Part shown: positions 42,760 through 51,193 of the stretch, in pieces
How positions within the stretch are numbered: position 1 is the first letter of the stretch
Layout: every line of letters begins with the position of its first letter
Assembly (NCBI RefSeq): GCF_000473265.1
Contig: NZ_KI421511.1
Location: forward strand, 6,775,909-6,839,908
Direction: 5' to 3'
Length of the DNA: 64,000 nt
Source: Amycolatopsis thermoflava N1165
Lineage (GTDB): Bacteria; Actinomycetota; Actinomycetes; Mycobacteriales; Pseudonocardiaceae
Made by a program: the position numbers and the translations under genes
Notes under the pieces: generated by a model
Told to the model about the DNA's origin: nothing
Databases searched by the model: none
What the model saw: the letters and a program-made list of their open reading frames with translations, nothing else

Positions 42760-42834
42760 GTCCGGCGGCATACTCATGCGTGACCCTCAGGCTGGGCTCA
42801 GCCCGCTCTCAGGACCGACACGCATGGTAGGGAC

Positions 42835-44295
42835 ATGACCGAGAACGACCCCAGCGCACCGCACGACGGCGGTGCCCAGCGGGAGCCCGGCGCGCAGCAG
42901 TCGCCGGAGGACGCGAAGACGCCACCGCGCGGAACGCCGCTCGGCTCGGGGCCGCAGCAGCAGCCGAGTCCGTGGTCGGCGCAGGGAGCCGCGCAGCAGT
43001 CGCACGCCGCCCAGCCGGGGCAGGCCGGGGGGCACGAGCAGGGCGCGTACGCGCAGACCGGGCAGCAGCCAATCGGGCAGGGGGCCGGGCAGCAGCAGAC
43101 CGCGCAGCCGGGGCAGTCCGCCGGTGGCTATCCGTGGACGCCGCCGGGCGCGCAGCAGCAGTCGCCGTACGCGACCGCGACGATGCCCGCGCCGTCCGTG
43201 CCGCAGCAGCGTCGTGGCCCGGGCAAGCTCGTGGCCGGGGTTGCCGTGCTGGCGTTGATCGTCGGTGGCGGAGCGGGTGCCGCCGGGGGGTACCTGACCG
43301 CACAGAACAGCGGGAGCGGCGCGTCGTACAACGCGCTCGACCAGCCGGTGCCCGCGCAGCAGACGGCGACCGCGCCGGAGGGCTCGGTGGAGGCGGTGGC
43401 GCAGAAGCTGTCGCCGAGCGTGGTGGAGCTGCAGGTGTCCGGCCGGAGCGGGCAGGGTGAGGGCTCCGGGTTCGTGCTGTCCACCGACGGCTACATCCTG
43501 ACCAACAACCACGTCGTCGAGGTCGCCGCGGAGGGCGGGGCGATCCAGGCGGTGTTCCAGGACGGCACCAAGGCGGACGCGTCGATCGTCGGCCGCGACC
43601 CGACGACCGACGTCGCGGTCGTGAAGGTCAACGGCGTGAAGAACCTGACGCCGGTGGCGCTCGGCAACTCGGACGACCTGAACGTCGGCCAGTCGGTGGT
43701 GGCGATCGGGTCGCCGTTCGAGCTGGCCGGGACGGTCACGTCGGGCATCGTGAGCGCGCTGCACCGCCCGGTGCGGGCCGGTGGCAGCGAGGGCGACCAG
43801 ACGACGGTGATGAGCGCGATCCAGACCGACGCGGCGATCAACCCGGGCAACTCGGGTGGTCCGCTGGCGAACCTGTCGGGCCAGGTGATCGGCATCAACT
43901 CGGCCATCTACAGCCCGCAGTCGAGCGGAATGGGCCAAACGGAGGCGACGAACGCCGGCATCGGTTTCGCGATCCCGATCAACCAGGCGCGGCGGACGGC
44001 GCAGGAGATCATCGACACCGGAAAGGCGACGCAGACGTTCATCGGCGCGAACGTCAGCGACGCGCAGCAGGGTGGCGCCCAGATCGCCGGCGTGCAGTCC
44101 GGCAGCCCGGCCGAGCAGGCGGGCCTCAAGCAGGGCGACGTCGTGACGAAGGTCGAAGACCTGGTCATCAACGACGCGGACGGCCTGATCGCGGCCGTGC
44201 GAACCCGCGCCCCGGGCGACAAGGTGACCTTCACATTGAGCGACGGCCGCACGGTGCAGGTCACCCTGGGCGGCCAACCGGTGCCGACGAACTGA
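42835..44295 (+). CDS. pepD: HtrA-type serine protease PepD
   Basis: A 486-residue membrane-anchored protease. A Gln/Pro-rich cytoplasmic N-terminus (1-125) precedes one transmembrane helix (131-153) and a trypsin-like domain with catalytic His226 (TNNHVV), Asp259 (PTTDVAVV) and Ser340 (NPGNSGGP). A C-terminal PDZ domain (about 385-480, AGVQSGSPAEQAGLKQGD) completes it. It degrades misfolded envelope proteins. In M. tuberculosis pepD belongs to the MprAB regulon and lies next to it; here deoR-galT separates them. Confidence 0.93.
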   Translation: MTENDPSAPHDGGAQREPGAQQSPEDAKTPPRGTPLGSGPQQQPSPWSAQGAAQQSHAAQPGQAGGHEQGAYAQTGQQPIGQGAGQQQTAQPGQSAGGYPWTPPGAQQQSPYATATMPAPSVPQQRRGPGKLVAGVAVLALIVGGGAGAAGGYLTAQNSGSGASYNALDQPVPAQQTATAPEGSVEAVAQKLSPSVVELQVSGRSGQGEGSGFVLSTDGYILTNNHVVEVAAEGGAIQAVFQDGTKADASIVGRDPTTDVAVVKVNGVKNLTPVALGNSDDLNVGQSVVAIGSPFELAGTVTSGIVSALHRPVRAGGSEGDQTTVMSAIQTDAAINPGNSGGPLANLSGQVIGINSAIYSPQSSGMGQTEATNAGIGFAIPINQARRTAQEIIDTGKATQTFIGANVSDAQQGGAQIAGVQSGSPAEQAGLKQGDVVTKVEDLVINDADGLIAAVRTRAPGDKVTFTLSDGRTVQVTLGGQPVPTN

Positions 44296-44844
44296 GTGAT
44301 CCGTTGCCGCCTGCTGGGGCTGGTGGGATGAGGGGCGCTCGGCGATTCGGGTGGCCGGGCTGAGGAGCTGGACGCTCCGCGCGAGCGGGTTTGGCGAGGT
44401 GCTTGGCTGTCCGGCGGCCGGGGCTTGATGGGTTTCGGCTGCTCGGGGCGGCCGGAGGGGATGAACAGGCGCTCGGCCGCACGGGGCGGCCGAGACCACT
44501 TGGCCGGCTCTACGGGGTTGAGCCGGTATCCAAGCCGCGTGCGACTGGAAGTTTCCGGTCGCGCGCGGTTTCTCTTTGCGCTTGCCGCGGGATGGGGCGC
44601 AGAACTTGGCCGGGCCGGAGCCGCCGTGCGAGGGGCCGCGGCGGCCAGCCGCGGGAAATTGTCTACTTCGGACGGCGGCTTGGTGCGGGGCCTCCCGTGA
44701 TCCGGCCGTGGGGCCAGGTCGGCGAGGGCCGCTGCCCCGTCGGGGGCGTTCGGGCGAGACGGCGCGCTCGTGCGTGCCCGGCCTACCTCTCAGTAGTGGC
44801 GACGTGCTCGTCGAAGGTCGGTAACAACCGGATACCGTGTGCTC
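44296..44844. other. gene-free gap upstream of moaB
   Basis: 549 bp with no supported gene; open frames here have poor codon structure. A TACCGT hexamer (44833-44838) ends 6 nt before the moaB ATG, suggesting a leaderless moaB transcript. No repeat or terminator stands out. Confidence 0.5.
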
Positions 44845-45345
44845 ATGGAACGCAGTGCACAGCGGCTGGGCCGCGCGCTCGTGGTGATCGTGGACGACCG
44901 CGCGGCGCACGGCGAGCATGAGGACACCTCGGGCCCCCTGGTTCAGGAGCTGCTGGAGGAAGCCGGCTTCATCGTGGACGGCGTGGTGCTGGTGCACGCC
45001 GACACCGTGGCGATCCGCAACGCGCTCAACACCGCCGTCATCGGTGGTGTGGACCTCGTCATCACCGTCGGCGGCACCGGGGTGTCGCCGCGCGACGTCA
45101 CCCCGGACGCGACGATCGGCGTGCTCGACCGGCCCATCCCCGGCATCGGCGAGGCCCTGCGCTCCTCCGGGCTCGCCGCCGGCGCGGTCGACGCGGGCAT
45201 CTCGCGTGGCCTGGTCGGCGTGTCCGGCAGCACGCTGGTGGTCAACCTCGCCGGCTCGCGCGCCGCGGTGCGCGATGGCATGGCGACGTTGTCCTCGCTC
45301 GTGCCGTACGTGATCGACCAGCTCTCCGGGCTCGACGAGTCCTGA
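44845..45345 (+). CDS. moaB: MoaB/MogA-type molybdopterin-binding protein
   Basis: A 166-residue single-domain MoCF-fold protein. Its motifs are VVIVDDRAAHGEHEDTSGPL, the nucleotide-binding ITVGGTGVSPRDVTPDAT (about 75-92) and VNLAGSRAAV near the C-terminus. The family adenylylates molybdopterin before metal insertion. Position after pepD equals moaB2 (Rv0984) in M. tuberculosis. ATG 44845 has no clear ribosome-binding site and may be leaderless. Confidence 0.9.
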   Translation: MERSAQRLGRALVVIVDDRAAHGEHEDTSGPLVQELLEEAGFIVDGVVLVHADTVAIRNALNTAVIGGVDLVITVGGTGVSPRDVTPDATIGVLDRPIPGIGEALRSSGLAAGAVDAGISRGLVGVSGSTLVVNLAGSRAAVRDGMATLSSLVPYVIDQLSGLDES

Positions 45346-45515
45346 TGCCCGGGGAGGACCGGGAGCACAAGCCTCCCCGCGACCGGCGCAAGCTGGACGA
45401 GATCTTCGGGGAGGTTCTCCCGGAAACGACGTCCGACGAACGCGAGCCGGAACGCCCGGCCCGCGACGAGGACGCCTGGTACCGCGAGAACCGGCCGCCC
45501 CACCACGGCGGTTAG
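45345..45515 (+). CDS. small charged protein, 56 residues
   Basis: ATG 45345 overlaps the moaB stop (TGATG), the classic coupled start, and the frame ends at TAG 45513-45515. The product is highly charged and lacks hydrophobic segments: MPGEDREHKPPRDRRKLDEI, a short helix FGEVLPE, then acidic/basic residues and WYRENRPPHHGG. Codon third positions are GC-rich as in real genes. No family is named; it is probably a conserved actinobacterial small protein. Confidence 0.7.
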   Translation: MPGEDREHKPPRDRRKLDEIFGEVLPETTSDEREPERPARDEDAWYRENRPPHHGG

Positions 45516-46116
45516 GCGCGACGGTTCGGCCGACGAGGCGTTGGCCGGCCGAGCAGGCCCCGGCAGCCGACGCCACATCTGGTGGCCGACGCTGTGCCGC
45601 CTTGACCGGCTACCGGACGGACCAGGCTGCGGGGCGCGCCGTTTTGAAGCGCCGATGGCTGCCGGGGGCTGTTGTCCCGCGCTCAGGTCCGGCGTTCGGC
45701 TGATGCCGGGTGCGGCAGGCGGGTGTCGGCTGGTGGGGTGTGGTTTGTGTCTTGGGTGGGCGATGGCGTGTGGGGCGCCGTTGGCTGCCGGGTGGTCGCT
45801 GCGTGGCCGTTGTCCCGTGCCGGGAGCCGGCACTCAACTGGTGCGGAGGTGCGCCGTTTGAGGCTGCCGATGGCTGCCGGAGGTCGCCGCGTGCTGTTGC
45901 CCCCGCCGGGGCCGGCTCAGCTGATGCCGAGGTGCGCCCGTGGGTGTGGCATGCATCGGGGTGGGTAGTGCCGCATCGGGTTGTGGTGGCCTGTGGGCCT
46001 GGCGCCGGGGCAGTGTGGTGGGCTCGTACTGGCGTTCGGCAGGTGTCCGAGCGTGGCTCAGTGGGCTTGGCTGACTTCCTGCTCCGAGACCGGAGCCCCG
46101 GAGCAGGAAGCGGGCT
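45516..46116. repeat. gene-free gap with degenerate duplicated segments
   Basis: About 600 bp without a supported gene. Three related stretches start near 45635, 45775 and 45848. Each has GCGCCGTT, then GGCTGCCGG within 30 bp, and then a GTTG(T/C)CCC-type box and a GCTGATGCC or equivalent. They look like decayed tandem duplications. The mscL stop is at the right edge. Confidence 0.45.
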
Positions 46117-46551
46117 TCAGTCGCGGCTTTCGACGCGGCTGCTGACCTGGCCGTTGGAGCCGCTCTGCTGGCGCAGCAGGTCGCGGATCTCCGTCAGCAA
46201 CTCGACGTCCGTCGGCTCGGAGGGGCCCTCCTCCTGGCCGCGCTTGCGGCGCTCCTGGATCTTCTTCATCGGCAGGACCAGCAGGAAGTAGACCACCGCG
46301 GCCACGATCACGAAGTTGATCGCCGCGTTGATCACGCCGCCGAAGTCGAGGAACGTGGAGTCGTTGTCGCTCAGGACGTTGAACCCCAGGCCCTTCGCGG
46401 CGTCCGAACCTCCGATCGCGTTGATCAGCGGCTTGATCAGCCCGTTGGTGAACGCCGTGACGATCGCGGTGAACGCCGTCCCGATGACGACCGCGACCGC
46501 CAGCTCGATGACGTTGCCGCGCATCAGGAAGTCTTTGAAGCCCTTCAGCAT
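46117..46551 (-). CDS. mscL: large-conductance mechanosensitive channel
   Basis: A 144-residue protein with the MscL start MLKGFKDFLMRGNVIELAVA, TM1 (about 13-42, containing AVVIGTAFTAIVTAFTN), the periplasmic loop with FLDFGG, TM2 (about 73-98) and the cytoplasmic bundle LLTEIRDLLRQQ. It opens at high membrane tension to relieve osmotic downshock. ATG 46551 has GGAG 5 nt upstream. It is the position-equivalent of Rv0985c. Confidence 0.95.
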   Translation of the reverse strand: MLKGFKDFLMRGNVIELAVAVVIGTAFTAIVTAFTNGLIKPLINAIGGSDAAKGLGFNVLSDNDSTFLDFGGVINAAINFVIVAAVVYFLLVLPMKKIQERRKRGQEEGPSEPTDVELLTEIRDLLRQQSGSNGQVSSRVESRD

Positions 46552-46576
46552 GTGCACTCCTCTCGTCCGGAAACGG

Positions 46577-47053
46577 CTAACGGAGGGTAACGGCTACCGG
46601 ATTCCGGAGTGACATCGCGGCCACCTCCCTGGCCGTCTCCTCGGGCAACGAGAGGACGACGAGCGGCCCGTCCCGCGCGCTCGCGAGGCGTCCGGCCGCG
46701 GCGGGCGGGGGCCGCACCGACAGCACGCTCGCCATGCTGGCCAGCACTTTCCTGCCGTCCACGGACTCGTCGAACGTGACCACGTCGACGCGCATGCCGG
46801 GGGTCAGCAACTCGGCCACACCGGTGTCCGCGAGGCGGACCGGCACCGCGGCAAGGGCAAGATCACCCGTGAAGGGGACGGGTGCGGAGGGTGGCGGCGG
46901 CGCGGCCCGCGGCTCGGCCGCGTCCGGGCGCGCGGCCAGCACGGCCGCGGTGATCAGCAGGCCGGCGGCGACCAGCTTGCGCAGCCGGTGCCAACGGCGG
47001 CCGCCGAAGCGGGGCCGGAGCCGGTTCCAACGGGCACGCGGATCGAAGCGCAT
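46577..47053 (-). CDS. SAF-domain (CpaB/RcpC-like) membrane protein
   Basis: A 158-residue protein with a basic N-terminus (about 1-25), one membrane helix (about 27-42, VAAGLLITAAVLAA), a proline linker, and a SAF-like domain (LAAVPVRLADTGVAELLTPG, then RVDVVTFDE). It resembles the shortened Flp-pilus CpaB/RcpC proteins of actinobacteria, but no pilus genes are nearby. It ends 26 bp before mscL on the same strand. Confidence 0.75.
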   Translation of the reverse strand: MRFDPRARWNRLRPRFGGRRWHRLRKLVAAGLLITAAVLAARPDAAEPRAAPPPPSAPVPFTGDLALAAVPVRLADTGVAELLTPGMRVDVVTFDESVDGRKVLASMASVLSVRPPPAAAGRLASARDGPLVVLSLPEETAREVAAMSLRNPVAVTLR

Positions 47054-47189
47054 GGCGAAGCACCCCCAGTCGTCGAGTGCGACGGCGGTGGGCCGTCGAC
47101 GGAATCGACGCTAGGGGTGCTGACACCCGGCGGAAAAGACGCGGATCTGGCAGCTGTGGATAACTGGGTACTTGTGGATAACTCGGCCG

Positions 47190-47507
47190 TCAGGAAGCCG
47201 CGGCCGCGGTTGTCGTCGTACCGCTCGACGAGGATGACGAAGAGGTGGAGCTGCTCTTGCTCTCGCTGGAGGTGCTCGACGAGCTGGACGAGGAGGAGGT
47301 GGACGACTTCGACGAGGAGGACGAAGACGACGAGCGCGAGTCGGTCCGGTAGAAGCCGGAGCCCTTGAAGATCACGCCGACCGCTCCGTAGAGCTTGCGC
47401 AGCGGGCCGGTGCACTCCGGGCACTCGGTCAGGCTGGCATCGGAGAACGACTGCACGGCCTCGAAACGGTGGCCGCACTCCTTGCAGGCGTACTGGTACG
47501 TGGGCAC
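47190..47507 (-). CDS. FmdB-type zinc-ribbon protein with polyserine tail
   Basis: A 105-residue protein. The zinc ribbon has CKEC (about 8-11) and CPEC (about 32-35), then the family segment LRKLYGAVGVIFKGSGFYRTD. The last 45 or so residues are a low-complexity tail made mostly of serine with a few Lys/Thr/Glu. The M. tuberculosis equivalent (Rv0991c) has been described as a redox-regulated chaperone with a disordered C-terminus. GTG 47507 follows AAGGAG. Confidence 0.88.
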   Translation of the reverse strand: MPTYQYACKECGHRFEAVQSFSDASLTECPECTGPLRKLYGAVGVIFKGSGFYRTDSRSSSSSSSSKSSTSSSSSSSSTSSESKSSSTSSSSSSSGTTTTAAAAS

Positions 47508-47596
47508 AGGTGCTCCTTCGCGCATTGGCACTCGATCCGCAAGAGTGCTAACGCAATTGTGCTGGAGACCATTCCCCCAGCGCAAACAAGGGTTGG

Positions 47597-48190
47597 TCAC
47601 AGTGGCAGCCGGACGTGCCCGCGGCCGGGGGTGAGCGCCCCGGTCATGAGCACGTCGTGGTCCTCCGCGGGCAGCCGTTCGACCAGCTCAGCGTCTCGGA
47701 CGACGGCCACCAGGTCGGCGCCGGGCGCGGCGTGCGCGAGGGACCGGTCGTAGAACCCGGCGCCCCGCCCGAGGCGCACGCCGCGGTGGTCGACGGCCAT
47801 CGCGGGCAGCAGGACCAGCCCGGCGCCGGCCAGCGCGTCCGGGCCGAGTAGCGGACCGGTCGGCTCGAGGATGCGCCGCAGCCGGCCCGCGCGCAGGCTC
47901 CCGGTGCCGGTGTACTCGGCCCAGTCCAGCGGCCCTGGCTCGGCGGGAATCGCCGGGAGCAGCACCCGCGCGCCGCGGTCGCGGAGCACGTCGAGCAGGC
48001 CGATCGAGCCCGGCTCGGAACCGAACGGGACATAGCAGCACACGGTGTCCGGCAGTGACATCGCGGACACCGCGCGGACCAGCGCGGCGGCCTCGGCGAC
48101 CCGTCGCTGCACGGTGACGGCCGCGCGGGCGGCGGACAGCTTTGCGCGCCACTCGGCCTTCGTCACCTCGTCATTGCGCTGCGCACCCAT
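47597..48190 (-). CDS. 5-formyltetrahydrofolate cyclo-ligase
   Basis: A 197-residue enzyme with the family's N-terminal KAEWRAKLSAARAA and the C-terminal signature GVRLGRGAGFYDRSLA (about 138-153), which binds ATP and substrate. It converts 5-formyl-THF to 5,10-methenyl-THF. ATG 48190 has no ribosome-binding site but lies 6 nt after a TAACCT hexamer read leftward, so a leaderless message is likely. It is divergent from galU, as in M. tuberculosis. Confidence 0.92.
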   Translation of the reverse strand: MGAQRNDEVTKAEWRAKLSAARAAVTVQRRVAEAAALVRAVSAMSLPDTVCCYVPFGSEPGSIGLLDVLRDRGARVLLPAIPAEPGPLDWAEYTGTGSLRAGRLRRILEPTGPLLGPDALAGAGLVLLPAMAVDHRGVRLGRGAGFYDRSLAHAAPGADLVAVVRDAELVERLPAEDHDVLMTGALTPGRGHVRLPL

Positions 48191-48214
48191 GTACGCAGGT
48201 TAGGCTTGGCGCCT
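48191..48214. promoter_or_regulatory. overlapping divergent leaderless promoters
   Basis: Only 24 bp separate the start codons of the cyclo-ligase (leftward) and galU (rightward). TAGGCT (48201-48206) lies 8 nt before the galU ATG, and TAACCT (complement of 48197-48202) lies 6 nt before the cyclo-ligase ATG. The hexamers share two bases. Neither gene has a ribosome-binding site, so both transcripts are probably leaderless. Confidence 0.6.
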
Positions 48215-49117
48215 ATGACGGGCGCCTTCGACAACCACTCGTTCCGAACCGCAATCGTCCCGGCCGCGGGCCTGGGCACCCGGTTCCTGCCGACGACGAA
48301 AGCGGTTCCCAAGGAGCTGCTCCCGGTGGTGGACACCCCGGGGATCGAGATCGTCGCGAGCGAAGCCGCGCAGGCCGGGGCGAAACGCCTGGTGATCGTC
48401 ACCTCGCCGGGCAAGGAGTCCGTGGTCAACTACTTCCGGCCGTCGCCCGAGCTGGAGGCCAACCTCGAGCGCAAGGGCAAGTCCGCGCTGCTGGAGAAGG
48501 TCCGCCGCGGACCGGAGCTGATCGACGTCGAGGTCGCGATCCAGGAGGAGGCCCTGGGTCTCGGGCACGCGGTGGCCCAGGCCGAGCCGAACCTGACCGA
48601 CGAGGACGCGGCCGTCGCGGTGCTGCTGCCCGACGACCTGGTGCTGCCGGCCGGCGTGCTCTCGAAGATGGCCGAGGTGCGCGCCAAGCACGGCGGCAGC
48701 GTGCTGTGCGCGTTCGACATCCCGAAGGAGCAGATCTCGCCCTACGGCGTGTTCGACGTCACCGACACGGACGACTCCGACGTCAAGCAGGTGCACGGCA
48801 TGGTCGAGAAGCCGTCGCCGGAGGAAGCGCCGTCCACCTACGCGGCGGCCGGCCGCTACCTCCTCGACCGGGCGATCTTCGACGCCCTGCGTCGCATCGA
48901 GCCGGGCGCGGGTGGTGAACTGCAGCTCACCGATGCCGTCGCGCTGCTGATCGAGGAGGGCCACCCCGTGCACATCGTGGTCCACCGGGGCGGGCGGCAC
49001 GACCTCGGCAACCCGGGCGGCTTCCTCAAGGCCGCCGTCGACTTCGCCCTCGACGACCCGGACTACGGGCCCGAACTGCGCAACTGGCTGACCGAACGAC
49101 TCGGGACCGATCGCTGA
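48215..49117 (+). CDS. galU: UTP-glucose-1-phosphate uridylyltransferase
   Basis: A 300-residue nucleotidyltransferase with the GalU start TAIVPAAGLGTRFLPTTKAV, then PKELLPVVDTPGIE, QEEALGLGHAV (about 110) and the C-terminal DLGNPGGFLKA. It makes UDP-glucose for cell-wall and capsule glycans and for the GalT reaction. It is followed with a 1-bp overlap (TGATGA) by glp. ATG 48215 is likely leaderless. Confidence 0.95.
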   Translation: MTGAFDNHSFRTAIVPAAGLGTRFLPTTKAVPKELLPVVDTPGIEIVASEAAQAGAKRLVIVTSPGKESVVNYFRPSPELEANLERKGKSALLEKVRRGPELIDVEVAIQEEALGLGHAVAQAEPNLTDEDAAVAVLLPDDLVLPAGVLSKMAEVRAKHGGSVLCAFDIPKEQISPYGVFDVTDTDDSDVKQVHGMVEKPSPEEAPSTYAAAGRYLLDRAIFDALRRIEPGAGGELQLTDAVALLIEEGHPVHIVVHRGGRHDLGNPGGFLKAAVDFALDDPDYGPELRNWLTERLGTDR

Positions 49118-50382
49118 TGACCGACCCCACCCCGGAGCCCGACCAGGCCGAGCAGGACCTCCGCTCGGTCGACGAGCAGATCGCCCGTGTCCTGCAGGCC
49201 GCGGTGCGCCCGCGACCCGTCCGCGTCGCGATCTCCGAAGCGCAGGGCCTGCTTTGCGCCGAGGAGGTCGTGGCCGAACACGCGCTGCCCGGCTTCGACC
49301 AGGCCGCCGTCGACGGTTACGCGGTGCGCAGCGTGGACGTGCGCGCCGACGGCGAGGAGCCCGTCCAGCTCCCGGTGGTGGGGGAGATCCCGGCCGGCTC
49401 GCGGCAGCCCCGACGGCTGCAGCCCGGCCAGGCCGTCCGGGTCGCCACCGGGGCGCCGCTGCCGACCCTCGCCGACGCCGTCGTGCCGACCGCCTTCACC
49501 GACGGTCACCCGGCCAAGGTGACCATCCACCGTTCGGTGCCGTCCGCGGCCTACGTCCGGCGGACCGGTGAGGATGTGCAGATCGGCGACGTGGCCGTCC
49601 GCCAGGGCGACACGATCGGCGCGGCGCAGGTGGGCCTGCTCGCGGCGGTCGGCCGCTCGAAGGTGCTGGTCTACCCGCGGCCGCGGGTGTCGATCGTGTC
49701 GGTGGGCGACGAGCTGGTCGACATCGACCGCACCCCGACGACCGGCCAGGTCTACGACGTCAACTCCTACGCCCTCGCGGCCGCCGCGCGCGACGCGGGC
49801 GCCGAGGTCAGCCGCGTGGGGATCGTGCCGAGCGACCCGAAACGGCTGCGCGAGGTCGTCGAGGGCAGGCTGCTGATGTCCGAGGTCGTCGTGGTCGCAG
49901 GCGGCGCGGGCGGCACCGCGGGCGACGAGGTCCAGGCGGCCCTGTCCGACCTCGGCGAGATCGACATGACCCGCGTCGGCATGCACCCGGGGTCCGCGCA
50001 GGGCTTCGGGCGGCTCGGCCCGGACTCGGTGCCGACCTTCCTGATCCCGGCGAACCCGATGAGCGCACTGGTCGTGTTCGAGGTCTTGATCCGCCCGCTG
50101 ATCCGCGCCGCCCGCGGCACCCGCAACCCGCACCGCCGCACGGTGAGCGCGCGGCTGCTGTCGCCGGTGTCCTCGACCAAGGGCCGGCGCGGCTACCTGC
50201 GCGGGCAGCTGCTCCGCGACGAGAGCACCGGCGAGTACCTGGTGCAGCCGCTCGGCACGTCCGGCGCGCACCTGCTCGCGTCGCTGGCCGAAGCGAACTG
50301 CCTCGTCAACGTGGACGAGGACCTCACCGAGGTGCCCGCGGGCGAGCAGGTCAAGGTGACCTTCCTGGCACAGCGGGGTTAG
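49117..50382 (+). CDS. glp: Glp (MoeA/gephyrin-like divisome protein)
   Basis: A 421-residue MoeA-fold protein. Domain order is as in MoeA, with FDQAAVDGYAVR near residue 67 and IPANPMSALVVFE near 308. The molybdopterin loop reads VVVVAGGAGGTAGDEVQ, where MoeA normally has GGxSVGxxD, and IPGNP is IPANP, so Moco chemistry may be lost. In Corynebacterium the galU-linked paralogue Glp binds FtsZ together with the membrane receptor GlpR, whose gene is two genes downstream here. It equals Rv0994 (moeA1) by position. Confidence 0.88.
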   Translation: MTDPTPEPDQAEQDLRSVDEQIARVLQAAVRPRPVRVAISEAQGLLCAEEVVAEHALPGFDQAAVDGYAVRSVDVRADGEEPVQLPVVGEIPAGSRQPRRLQPGQAVRVATGAPLPTLADAVVPTAFTDGHPAKVTIHRSVPSAAYVRRTGEDVQIGDVAVRQGDTIGAAQVGLLAAVGRSKVLVYPRPRVSIVSVGDELVDIDRTPTTGQVYDVNSYALAAAARDAGAEVSRVGIVPSDPKRLREVVEGRLLMSEVVVVAGGAGGTAGDEVQAALSDLGEIDMTRVGMHPGSAQGFGRLGPDSVPTFLIPANPMSALVVFEVLIRPLIRAARGTRNPHRRTVSARLLSPVSSTKGRRGYLRGQLLRDESTGEYLVQPLGTSGAHLLASLAEANCLVNVDEDLTEVPAGEQVKVTFLAQRG

Positions 50383-50391
50383 AACTGTCCG

Positions 50392-51051
50392 GTGCAGCCA
50401 GCAGCGTATGACCTGGAGTCCCGCCACCCCGGGTGGCCGGCCCGGCTGGGCCCGATCCGGGTGGCGGCCGGTGACGTCGCGGTGCGGCCGATCCGCCTGC
50501 GCGACGCGGGCGACTGGAGCCGGATCCGGCTGCGCGACCAGGAGCACCTCGAGCCGTGGGAGCCGACCGGGCCGGGGCCGTGGCGCGACCGGAACAGCTA
50601 CTGGTCCTGGCCCGCGCAGTGGACGGCGCTGCGGTCGCTGGCCCGGCGCGGCCAGTGCCTGCCGTACACGATCACGCTGGACGGCGAGTTCGCCGGGCAG
50701 ATCACGGTCGGTAACGTGATCCGGGCCTCACTGCGCTCGGCCTGGGTCGGTTACTGGGTGTCCTCCTCTGTGGTGAAGGGCGGGGTCGCCACGGCGGCCG
50801 TCGCGCTCGTCGTGGACCACGCGTTCAGCTCCGCCGGCCTGCACCGCATCGAGGCCACCGTGCGGCCGGAGAACACGCCGAGCATCAAGGTGCTGACCAA
50901 GGCGGGGTTCCGGCAGGAAGGCCTGTTCAAGCGGTACCTGGACGTGGCGGGCGACTGGCGGGACCACTACTGCTACGCGATGACGGTCGAGGAGAGCGGA
51001 CCGGGTCTCGTGGCGCGTCTGGTCGCCGCCGGACGCGCCGAATACCTGTGA
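50392..51051 (+). CDS. RimJ-like GNAT acetyltransferase
   Basis: A 219-residue GNAT protein with VRPIRLRDAGDWSRIRLRDQ (motif C/D start), the acetyl-CoA region WVSSSVVKGGVATAAVALV (about 121-140) and RIEATVRPENTPSIKVLTKA with GFRQEG following. It transfers acetyl groups to N-termini or small molecules; the rimJ name is by position (Rv0995) and similarity class. GTG 50392 lies 9 bp after glp. Confidence 0.88.
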   Translation: MQPAAYDLESRHPGWPARLGPIRVAAGDVAVRPIRLRDAGDWSRIRLRDQEHLEPWEPTGPGPWRDRNSYWSWPAQWTALRSLARRGQCLPYTITLDGEFAGQITVGNVIRASLRSAWVGYWVSSSVVKGGVATAAVALVVDHAFSSAGLHRIEATVRPENTPSIKVLTKAGFRQEGLFKRYLDVAGDWRDHYCYAMTVEESGPGLVARLVAAGRAEYL

Positions 51052-51193
51052 CCGGGTCCGTTACCTAACCGCGAGTTTTTCACCGGATGGCGTGACCCTT
51101 TTTCTGCTTCCGAGCGGCGTGGCTCCGTCCCATCTGTTACTCCTGTGACTAGCGTGACGACATGTAGCAGTGAACGGGGGAGGTGAGAGGGGA

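Noticed and set aside
44296..44844. Rightward frames between pepD and moaB
   Set aside because: Translations are Arg/Gly-rich without domain character, and no ribosome-binding sites support them.
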